Shown in pieces: positions 51,101-59,370 of a stretch of 64,000 nucleotides of DNA. A model generated the notes under the pieces. That model made no database searches, was not told where the DNA came from, and saw only the letters and a list, made by a program, of their open reading frames with translations. Position 1 is the stretch's first letter. Every line of letters starts with the position of its first letter. The translations under genes were made by a program, and so were the position numbers. Source of the stretch: Malachius bipustulatus (Eukaryota; Arthropoda; Insecta; Coleoptera; Melyridae); NCBI GenBank assembly GCA_910589415.1, contig OU342635.1:36110929-36174928 (forward strand), read 5' to 3'.

Positions 51101-52865
51101 ACTGCTACCTAGTAAAAGTATTATTAACATAGGTATTAAAAGCTTTTACATTCTTTTGATCTCTTGTAATCTCTTATAATACTGGCTTGGAAAATTTATC
51201 CCTGTACAATTGCATATAATATTACATCAGACTGTTCCCGAGTAATCAGATAACTGAAAAAAATTCAGCGAGTTCAAGTGCCAATATCCTGAGTATCAAA
51301 TATGTTCTTTGCCTAAAAAGCATTCAGCCAGGGAATGAAAATTGATTGATGTGCCCGAATGAAAACACGTCTCAAAAGAAAATAAGTTATATACAGTTTA
51401 ATACCGCCATTATGTCATAGAATAATATTTTGGCCAAATATTCGCTTTTCCAAATATATAACGACATCCAATTTCCCCTGAAATTTTACGCCGCTTTTAC
51501 TGCAGATCAATTTCTCATCAGCGGCTCTGCTGCTTCAGTCTAAAGGATACAATTTTCATTTAACAAAAACAAACAAAACTGCAATGTTTCTGTGTTATCA
51601 AAATAAATTATTACAACAAAGAGTTCGTGGAATTTGCCCAGTTTAGCTTCTGTTTATTTGGTGGTAATCCCATTAGAGGTTAGATTTAGCCGAATATTTT
51701 TATGCAATTAGTCTCGAATTACTTACTTGCATTGTAAATTTAACGACAGCTGTTTAAAAAATCACAAGAGTATAGCTGGAGTGATTTTTTTTGGAGATGG
51801 AGTTGAGTTGCTTAAATGAACAAGACTCTTGTTCGAAAGGACCCGGGTTCAAATTCCGGTAGGGCGATGATAAAGTTTTTTCTTCCATACAAAATATTTC
51901 CAAATAATAAAATTATTAATTGTGACATTTAGTAATGGAGTGCCAAGGAATCGAGCCATTGTCAAAGCAACATAATGAGCAACCAGAATTATCGAAATTT
52001 ATCCACTTGCGTTCGCTCTTCCTTCCTCCATACTAATATCCAGTAGGAAACAGCGATATTTGATAAATCAAAAGACTAAAGTCAGAGATATAGACGTTTG
52101 GCTGTAATTTCAGCTCATCAGTCTGCCATATCAACCCAGATCACCTCAGGAGTGAAGTGTGCTGAATAGAGGAAACGCACTATTTAGTGAGATTATTAAG
52201 TCATACAGTTATCGGAAACATAGCGACTGAAAATTCCCCAAAAAGAAAGAAAAAAATTTCTTGAAACAAGTGTTAATTGCAGATCTGAGACGAGCATTTG
52301 CTGCAATGAAATGGTTTCACCGATCATTATACGGAGCGTGCGTTGTATAATCAACTTAACTTAATTTAACGAACTTCGTTGTGGAATGTTTAATCTAGTT
52401 TCCACTTACTTCTCTATAATAGCGTCGCAGAACGTGACTACGTGACTCTAACCTGAGTGAATTGTACTGCAGCTTACGATATAAACTAGAATTTATTTTT
52501 TCGTTATTTAATAACAGCAGAGAACTACAATATTAAAACTACCCCTATAAGATAAATCCTCATTTAGATACCTTTTTTTGTTCTCTAGAAATACGATCAC
52601 CCTAACTCTAGAATCCCAGGCATGAATGATTGATTCACTGTTTGCGCCATTCTTATCCCGTTAGTAGCTAATAAAATCTTACCTCCGATGAGCATGACGC
52701 AAATACTGAAAATCTTCTCGTTGGTTGTGGTTGCACTGACGTTCCCAAAACCCACGCTGGTCAGACTCGAGCAGGTGAAGTACAATGCAGTGACGTAAGC
52801 ATCTGTATTGGTCACTAGAGAGACGTTTGGAATCTTCAGACGTTCTGCCAGAGTGTATAACCATC
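35549..52865 (-). CDS. Elk: ELK-type voltage-gated potassium channel (KCNH family), 3' seven coding exons; 5' part missing
   Basis: ELK channels are tetrameric voltage-gated potassium channels of the plasma membrane (EAG superfamily, KCNH3/4/8 relatives). The seven exons join in frame through GT-AG introns and encode the last 644 residues. In order these are: pore helix and filter SVGFGN; S6 ([20 protein letters not shown]); C-linker ([19 protein letters not shown]); the cyclic-nucleotide-binding homology domain ([20 protein letters not shown]); a conserved post-domain segment ([16 protein letters not shown]); an acidic linker SISEDDEN; a heptad-bearing coiled coil spanning two exons; and a serine- and acid-rich tail. 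They match my memory of Drosophila Elk closely, and ERG and EAG fit less well. The exon upstream of 52865 (PAS, S1-S5) was not found in the window. Introns contain a minisatellite, LINE fragments and MITEs. ATP synthase e lies upstream of the pore exon on the opposite strand. Confidence 0.95.
38891..39155 (-). CDS. Elk: ELK exon: basic segment and start of the C-terminal coiled coil
   Basis: The acceptor CAACCCAG precedes 39155 and the donor GTGAG follows 38891. The exon encodes [18 protein letters not shown], a charged stretch [14 protein letters not shown] and heptads [19 protein letters not shown] that continue in the next exon. Confidence 0.9.
39400..40150 (+). repeat. Minisatellite of 82-92-bp units in an ELK intron
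   Basis: At least seven diverged units share GTCCGTGGCCGAAAGCGTGG, CTGGCCATTATTATGAATTT and CAAAATTACAGCAAAAATGA. Unit starts lie at about 39481, 39573, 39655, 39747, 39829, 39912 and 40004. Spacing alternates between about 82 and 92. Confidence 0.85.
42474..42637 (-). CDS. Elk: ELK exon: acidic SISEDDEN linker
   Basis: The exon encodes [19 protein letters not shown] followed by a proline/serine-rich stretch [19 protein letters not shown]. It begins at a tandem CAGCAG acceptor. It ends in AG before donor GTATG, completing an arginine codon with the next exon. Confidence 0.9.
43404..43672 (-). CDS. Elk: ELK exon: second half of the CNB homology domain
   Basis: The exon starts [17 protein letters not shown] and includes [20 protein letters not shown] and [19 protein letters not shown]. 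It ends GYEAE before donor GTAAGT. The alanine/asparagine-rich insertion [13 protein letters not shown] is a variable loop. Confidence 0.95.
43753..44002 (-). CDS. Elk: ELK exon: end of C-linker and first half of the CNB homology domain
   Basis: The exon starts [20 protein letters not shown] and continues [20 protein letters not shown], then [19 protein letters not shown] and MVVAIL before a G|GT junction. Phases fit both neighbours. Confidence 0.95.
44860..45640 (-). pseudogene. I/R1-type LINE C-terminal remnant
   Basis: Minus-strand translation gives [20 protein letters not shown], then [20 protein letters not shown] and an end [18 protein letters not shown]. This matches the RxRxGHTxLT and C-x2-C-x-H-x-C order of non-LTR ORF2 tails. 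It sits in an ELK intron; frames upstream are broken. Confidence 0.7.
46925..48800 (+). pseudogene. I-type LINE fragment: reverse transcriptase end, RNase H and tail
   Basis: Plus-strand pieces in order: reverse transcriptase block [12 protein letters not shown] (47100-47160) with [19 protein letters not shown]; an unassigned linker (47435-47695); the RNase H start [18 protein letters not shown] (about 47905); the STDSLSTI block (about 48080); RLRIGHT and CDACHASI near 48440-48540; and the end [16 protein letters not shown] (about 48680). Many frameshifts and stops. It lies in an ELK intron, antisense to it. Confidence 0.75.
49727..49926 (-). CDS. Elk: ELK exon: S6 and C-linker
   Basis: The phase-2 acceptor at 49926 joins the pore exon to give [13 protein letters not shown]. 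The exon continues [20 protein letters not shown] and ends GIDIHEV-type C-linker sequence at GAG before donor GTACGT. The [12 protein letters not shown] string is characteristic of ELK rather than ERG. Confidence 0.95.
50060..50140 (+). repeat. tRNA-like SINE head
   Basis: GGTCCTGAGTTCGATTCTAG matches a pol III B box. GACAGCCTAGAGGATAATG upstream could be an A box. The block AAAGGnCCnGnGTTCnA is shared with 51836-51860, suggesting one SINE family. Confidence 0.35.
50173..50610. mobile_element. Palindromic MITE, about 440 bp
   Basis: The ends TACAGGGTGCACCATTTATC and TACAGGTGCACCATATATCC (reverse complement of the right end) continue as an imperfect inverted repeat for about 130 bases per side. 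This includes AGAGATACAGG(G/A)TCGGTTAA on both arms. It is in an ELK intron. Confidence 0.7.
51790..51880 (+). repeat. tRNA-like SINE head or tRNA fossil
   Basis: GACCCGGGTTCAAATTCCGG forms a T-arm-like stem and loop and a B-box-like motif. TGGAGTTGAGTTGCTTAA upstream resembles an A box. The acceptor stem does not pair and the anticodon arm has a 3-base loop, so it is not a functional tRNA. Confidence 0.4.
52683..52865 (-). CDS. Elk: ELK exon: pore helix, selectivity filter and start of S6
   Basis: The acceptor TTTTCCAG ends at 52866 and the donor GTAAG begins at 52682. The exon encodes [12 protein letters not shown], then the pore helix [17 protein letters not shown] and the first turn of S6. 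GFGN is the EAG-superfamily filter. The first two bases complete a codon from an exon outside the recognised set. Confidence 0.93.
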
Positions 52866-53159
52866 CTGGAAAAGAATCGATTTAAAAAGTTAAAAATATG
52901 TTAAGTAACTTTATTCGAAATTAAGGCGATTTTGGGGAGAATTTTGATGGTAGAAAATAGTCTTTATACAATTTACTTCAGATAGGTACCTCTACAGAAA
53001 ATGCCTCAGATTTTTATAATTTATGATCCTGCGGCCGTTCAAAAAATACGACAGACTGCTCTGTTATAAAATAATAATGCTAAACGTTATTTCTTGTAAT
53101 AAACAAACGAAACAATCATTTGTTAACTGTCATAAATTTATCTTAAAACAAGTGTCAAA

Positions 53160-53228
53160 ATGTTTAGATCGTTCTTCCTGGTAATTCTGGGCTCCATTAT
53201 CATACTAGTCGCAGAATATTTTATGTAA
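53160..53228 (+). CDS. 22-codon hydrophobic upstream ORF before ATP synthase e
   Basis: ATG at 53160 opens a frame that reads MFRSFFLVILGSIIILVAEY plus two residues and stops with TAA at 53226-53228. One base later comes the ATG of subunit e. The peptide would be one short membrane helix with a basic N-terminus. It could be a translated micropeptide in a two-cistron mRNA or a regulatory upstream ORF. No homologue was recognised. Confidence 0.5.
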   Translation: MFRSFFLVILGSIIILVAEYFM

Positions 53229-53229
53229 C

Positions 53230-53478
53230 ATGTCCACCTCGCTTCCTCCTCCTGTGAAGGTCTCCGGGTTGATCAAGTTGGCGAGATGGTCCCTCCTTAT
53301 AGCCGGGATCTTTTACGGTTTGACCAAGCACAAGGCTTTCTCTATTATAGAGACAGAAAGGCGCAAAGTGGCTGCTGAGAGACAAGTCGAGAGAGATAAG
53401 AGACTTGCGGAAGAGAAGAGATTGAGGAATATAGAGGAGATTGACCAGATATGTGAGCAGCTCAAGATGTCTTCGTGA
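53230..53478 (+). CDS. ATP5ME: ATP synthase subunit e, mitochondrial
   Basis: Subunit e is a small inner-membrane protein of the Fo stalk that supports dimerisation of ATP synthase (family knowledge). The 82-residue product has the family pattern: a short N-terminus LPPPVKVSGLIKLARWSLLI, a single membrane segment with a GxxxG motif (GIFYG), then a charged helical tail (ERRKVAAERQVERDKRLAEE). Length and layout match insect subunit e. The coding part has no intron. I see no poly(A) tract downstream, so nothing marks it as a retrocopy. The start is the ATG at 53230, one base after the stop of a 22-codon upstream ORF. The gene lies on the strand opposite ELK and, if the ELK 5' exons are beyond 64000, inside an ELK intron. 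Confidence 0.9.
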   Translation: MSTSLPPPVKVSGLIKLARWSLLIAGIFYGLTKHKAFSIIETERRKVAAERQVERDKRLAEEKRLRNIEEIDQICEQLKMSS

Positions 53479-54156
53479 CTTTAGTGGATTGATTAACATG
53501 TTTTATGATGATTATGATTTTGTAATACATTTTTCTTGTGATTTGAGTCATAGAGTGTTTGTAATTTTTTTTTTTTATTAATAATAATAATTATCTGTCT
53601 TCTTTTCGAATGACTAAAGTATTTAAAAAGGGTAGAGAGTAATTATTATTAGTCTCTCGACAGTAAATTTGATTTTTGGACGCTGCTGCATATAATTTAT
53701 GGTAAAGTATATGTTACAAGATTATTATGGTACAAGATGTTCTGCTGGTACTTATCTTTGACATAAGTACCTAGTTGCTAGAATTTTTGTAATTGTTACT
53801 TTGGATTGGGACAATTTAAAGAAGTGATTATAGGATGTAATGACAATTTTCTGGCTTGTGGATTTTAGATAAGCCATGAAATGTAGCGGGTCGGTATAAT
53901 TGTATACCTACGGTGAGGTTTAGCTTCTTCGATTCAAAAATATTCTCTTCTTGACGTAGTTTTTATCATCTAATATCTTAGAGGCCTCATCTATTCATTT
54001 TGAAACTAACAATGATTACTACGAGTTAATTAAAAAGACTAATTTAATTAATCTTTTTTTTTATGCAGTTCTTTTTAATTAATGAACTTTTTACAAACAT
54101 GAAACATGAAACATCAAACAATATAAATATAAAAAAAAAATAGTAAAAAAATAGAA

Positions 54157-56400
54157 TCACAAATAAAAAATTTCTGAAAACTCCCTCCCAGGTGGAAGTG
54201 TTCCCAACATTGACGCTGCATTGCTTCTTTGTAGAGCAATGCTCAATCGTTGGAACAGAAAATACGTCGCACGGGACTCCTCCGTGGCATTCGTAATTTT
54301 CTGACCAACCGATGTCAGAAATCTCAAGGCTTCATTACCCCAAACTCCTGAAGTTTCTTGTCCGACAGGCACAAAAATGAAGCGATCTTCAAGATTCCGG
54401 TATTTGTTTCTTTTTTTTTGATTCTGCAGTATTTGCCGCAGACCCAGGATTGGAGGAAGTGGAATGAGGGTAAGATGCTGCATAGGTGTCTGCACAGGTA
54501 TAATCCCATAGCAAGCATTTGCCTCTTTGCCATGGAGTCAATATCATTCCATCAGGTTTCTTACTATCATCTCTAGAGCATCCCACAGGTTCTCTAATTA
54601 CCGGAATTTGGGCAGATCTTAGAGCTCGGGAGATAATCTCGTTCGCCTCGGCATGTCGCGAAAGACGACCAGCACTGAATAGACACGACAGACCATGCAA
54701 TCCTTTCGAAGTTACTTCGTTTCCGCAGCGACAATGATGGGGATAACAGAAATCACAGCCTAAGCGAAATGCGATGGAAATTCGAAAGCACTCATCTGAA
54801 AGGTGGGTTCCAAGTTGAGGAGATGGAAGAGCATATAGCCAGTCACCGGTACGTGGTTGAGAATTAGAAAGAAGTCTAGCTTTGTCTTGTTGAGAGGTTG
54901 CTTCATGGATCAAGGAATCTAAACTTTTTTGAAAAGCAATTGTCTCCCATGAAGATTGAGACAACATATTTTCCGGAGTAATTAGATTGCGATCATGCCA
55001 AATACTCAAAGCTTCTGCGATCAATGAATCAGATTGTATCATTACAAAAGGAAGAAGAGAAGTCACCAATTCGAGACTGCTGTGGTAAGAAGCGAGAAAA
55101 CATGGAATCGCTGAGTCCACAGCATGTCTGATTCCGATACCGCCCATCTTTATGGGAAGGGAAGATTGTATCCAAGCTTCGTGAGAAAGAGTGCAGTTCA
55201 AGATGTTTTCAAGGGTTGATTTTAAAATAGTGTCGTAAACTTGCAGAGCTTGCGGTTTTCGCCACGAAGGAGAACAGCGTAGAAAATATATAAAATGCGG
55301 TATTGAAAGGGAAATTTTCAGTATAAAATAAGCCGAATGAGAAGAAATCCAGTCCAATCTTGATGTGAATAGCTGTAATTGATTTATTTTTTGATTAATT
55401 ATAGTTAGAATACCCTCATCAACAAGTGGGGCCCCTAGAAGAGTTGCGTTTTCCAAGTTCATATATGTAATTCCGGGTAGAAAAGATCTAAAGTCGTTCA
55501 AGATAGATGATTTATCTTCATGATCACCAAGGAAAATAATTTCGCATTTAGAAGGGTTTAGAAATAAACCTAATTTAGATGCAGCCTCAGAAATAGTTTT
55601 CAGGTCATTCAACACTGTGTCAACATCACCACCAATAGTTCCGTCATCTAAGTACCAAATATTTAATTCCGATTTAAGTGATTTGACGATAGGATTGATT
55701 GTAAGAGCAAAAAGGGCTGGGCCCAAGGGATCGCCTTGTTGAATTCCACATTCAGAAGAAATAATTTGTTGATGGAAATATAAATTTGATGGTTTGTAGT
55801 AAGAATTGAAGATAAAAGGTAAATGAGTCGGAAAAGTTGACTTGACCTCTTGAATGATGGCATCTCTTCTTATTTCGTTAAATGCATTCCGAAAATCAAG
55901 TTTTAGAAATACTTTTGGAACCGCATGGTTGTTATTGAAATATACCTATACGAGCAGCATGGGCACCAATTTCAGCACCACCTATTACCCCTACACCAAG
56001 TTGATTAGGAGTAAAAAACTCGACCAGAGTTGGTAAACTTCTGAAATTTAGCACTTCAGCAGTAACACGGCGCCAAACATTTCCAACTGCAATTGGACGT
56101 ATGCTACCGCATTTTTTCTTAAGAGCCGTCAAAGAGCCTCCGAAAAAAATAGGACGGATCGATTCAGGAATCTTCCCTTCTGCAATATGAGTGATGAACT
56201 AGATGATTTCCTTTAAAAGCTGGATCCCCGAATCTCCGGTATTTTTGGCAATGAGATCTTTGAGAATTTGCGGTCTCAAAGCATCTAAACCGCCAGCAGA
56301 TCCTGGTGGAAATAATATAAAGACTATCATTGATTTTATCCGATCCTTTTCCCAAAATTTTACCAGATTTCATGATTTCAACTAATCCCTTCATTTTGAC
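54157..56400 (-). pseudogene. Non-LTR-type reverse transcriptase with C-terminal PD-(D/E)XK-like region
   Basis: Minus-strand order: SAGGLDALRPQILKDLIA (about 56290); GSIRPIAVGNVWRRVTAEV (about 56100); KLDFRNAFNEIRRDAI (about 55890); SECGIQQGDPLGPALFALTI (about 55730); WYLDDGTIGG, the catalytic YxDD box (about 55660); a thumb with KMGGIGIRHA; a Cys/His cluster CDFCYPHHCRCG; then KKPDGMILTPWQRGKCLLWD with DYTCADT. The R/K-PDG and WDxT order resembles restriction-like endonucleases of R2-type elements. The longest frame (445 residues) shifts in an A-run near 54415 into RNLEDRFIFVPVGQETSG and ends QRSNAASMLGTLP. At least three more frame breaks or stops lie upstream. It appears 5'-truncated near 56400. 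Confidence 0.8.
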
Positions 56401-57893
56401 TGAATAATCATCCTGATTGTATAATCACTCCAGTCACGTCTACATATGTAGTTATTATCGCGTAATATACATCCAATTTTTTTAATATCTTTTTCAAGTT
56501 TCATTTATTAAGGGAATTTATTATTCGCTCATAAATTAAGTCATAAATTTCAGACTGAAATTCTATTGTATGAATTATATTTCACGATTTCTTTTGTTAC
56601 ATCTCTACGAACAGTAGAAAACAAACAATTCCCTAGCAGTTATTTTTCACTGATTTACTGGTTTTCCACTGGAAAATATTTAATCTGAGGATACGTCCCG
56701 CGTAATATCATTTTTCCGGTGGGCATTCTTTTATTCTCCGTTGATAATAGAGAAGCTTTCTCTGGAACTCTTCTGTTTAAAATCAGTTAAGAGACCTCTC
56801 TCTTTCATCTCGATACTTAATTAATTTTATTAAAGGGTATTTAATACTGCAACTTTAGGATTTTAAAAATTAACCTTATTAAGAATATGAAACGTTTTAT
56901 TTATTTACGAGTACATATTAATTCAGATTATTTCTTAACTTTTGAAAATTCCTTTAGGACATTCATTAGTACCTACTTATTTTAAATTTGCATGTAATTA
57001 ACAAAACCCGGCTATTTTTTTGAGTTTTCTCCACTTCTCCACCTCGCCTCCCGGAAACATATAAGCAGCTCATCTTCTTTAGATTAAAGAAGTAGATTGC
57101 AATATAAATCAACCTATTTTTAGCGACTAACTTTTCACACAGATATCTTCAAGTTTCCACCGGAAATCGGATTTCCGTAACGTCGTTAGTCTTCGTCCTA
57201 GGAATCAACAACTTCTTTCCGAGACTTTTCAAATTTAAATATACAGTGTCTCTTTAACGGCGCTCTAGAAAAACTCGAACTTCGACTCCAAGTTCTACGT
57301 GGGTACGATACGCCAGCCTGAGGTGTCTTTCTGTTGCGTGTAAACTCCTGCGAAAGCAACGACGTAATCACTCGCCTTGAAATTGTCTAATTTTGAATGG
57401 TAGTGACACTCAAGGCATCTCGTTGCCTCTCATTCAATTAACAAGTCAATCTTAATTAATAATAGTTGTTTAGACAGGATACTCGTGAAGAGACATTGTT
57501 GGATTCTCGCCTAATCCGACTTTTGTTTGCTAATTCTGGCTCCAAATTGGATGGCAACGAGAGGGTTGAAAGGTTCATTTACTTTTGCATACAATGCATG
57601 AGATACTATTGAACTTCGAGCTATTGATTTGGAAAACAACGAAGCTGTATAAAAGTCTTTGCGCGGATAAGAATTGAAAACATAAAATTGAAATTCAGAG
57701 AAAAGTATTCGACGGTGAATTAAAAAAAAGCAAAGATTCGTATACCTTTTGCTGGAAGATGAATAATTATTGGAAGCCTTATCATACAAGGTGTCATGAT
57801 AAATACTTTGGTTCAATATCTATTTTAGACGTGACGGTAAAACTTGAGAGGATAAAATTTAATACAATTTTATCTTCTCAAGAGAGGATTAAT
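56401..57893. other. Non-coding stretch between the two retroelements
   Basis: No exon, repeat end or coding bias was recognised. I looked for ELK S4-S6 coding words on the minus strand and found none. Confidence 0.4.
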
Positions 57894-58334
57894 TTTCTAA
57901 TTGGATTTTACCACATCAATCACCCCGATAATACTGCCCATGCCGGAAGTGCTATCTTGATCAAAGCTACCATCGATCATTATGAACTACAGGGATATAC
58001 CAAAAACTGTCTACAAGCCACAGCAATCAAAGTCAAAGCTTTGCCATATGACTCAACAGTTTCCGCTGTATACGGTCCGCCACGACATAACCTCAAAAAA
58101 GAAGACTTCGATTCACTATTTCAAAATCTTGGTCCCAAATTCATCGCAGGGGGTGACTACAACTCAAAAAAACCTTCTTGCGCATCAATCGCAGAAATAT
58201 TGTATTTTTATGCGATTCAATAATAAATATTTTCTTCCTATTTTTTTTTATAATGAATATAATGAAAAAATAATCCGATTTTTTGGAGGGGAAAAGCGGA
58301 AAACCACCTACCTACCAAAAAAAAAGAATAGCCC

Positions 58335-58417
58335 TCTCGTGGTTTCGAACCCGCATCAACAGTTTACTATTTAGGCAAGGGTTCGCTTGCCTAACTAACT
58401 GAGCTAAAGGTACCTTT
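58335..58417 (-). repeat. tRNA-derived SINE head
   Basis: The minus strand has TAGCTCAGTTAGTTAGG, a pol III A box (58406-58391), and GGTTCGAAACC, a perfect B box (58351-58341), 38 bases apart. Acceptor and T stems do not pair fully, so it is a SINE head or tRNA fossil and not a working tRNA. Confidence 0.6.
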
Positions 58418-59321
58418 CAAATATGTAGCGATGATCGAGTAGGTATATGTAGTACGTCCAATACTTCATCCTACACATTTTATTTTTTAAACTAGTCATA
58501 TCTTAGTTATTAAAAGACCAATTTGAATACTTTTTTCACCCGCATGTAGGTGATTTAATTGTCGTTACGATTGCTCTTCTAATTTTCAGAACCATTCATA
58601 ATTGAATGTGAAAAAAAATAAAAAAGAAATTGCGAACCATTTCATCGATTTAATAAGTGCAAGCTAATTTTGCACAAGCGAAAAACTTTTTTGTTTTTCG
58701 TTTAAAGTGCTACATTAATCGAGGAGAATTGAAGCTAAGACATCAAATTATATGTTAAAGCAAAAAAAAATGGAAAATTTTGGTTCAACTTCTTCGAAAA
58801 TGGACTCATAAACGGTTATAGAATTGACACATTTTCACCCTTTTTCCTACCCACGACACTGGCTTATTAATGGAAAATATGCTAATTTTATTGCATTAAC
58901 TCAAATTTCCAATAATTTTCTTCAAATCCTGTTAATTTGATTTCAAAGTTTTTTTCCCATCTTGCTCATACAGGGGTTCAAATATTAGCAAATTTTTCAA
59001 AAATTAAAATGACCGCCATTTTGAAACGGCTCGACCGATTTTGCTCAAGTACAATACCAGACCAGTTTTTATAGATATCTTACTCCCACAAAAATTTCAG
59101 CCTCCTAGATTCAAAACTGCGACCTGAAATGAGATGACAAAAACCGGATACCTGGAATTTTGAAGGGACACCCTGTAGAAGTGATGGGACTTTTGGAAAG
59201 TTTTTCAACGAAAATCCAACGTCATTCCCAAATTTTACAAGGACCCAAAATTTCGTTCACTAATCTTAAAAGATAAAGCCACAGGAGCGTTTTTAAAATC
59301 GAAATTTCGCGATTTTGGAGA

Positions 59322-59370
59322 AATATATAAATATATATATATATAAATATATAAATATATATATATATAT
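59322..59370. repeat. (TA)n / TATATAAA microsatellite
   Basis: A run of AAATATATAAATATATATAT repeats within the insertion. The tyrosine/isoleucine-rich frame across it is an artefact. Confidence 0.85.

Noticed and set aside
51836..51870. Possible functional tRNA
   Set aside because: The T-arm looks good, but the acceptor stem does not pair and the anticodon loop is too short.
53221..53499. 92-residue minus-strand frame
   Set aside because: It is antisense to ATP synthase subunit e.
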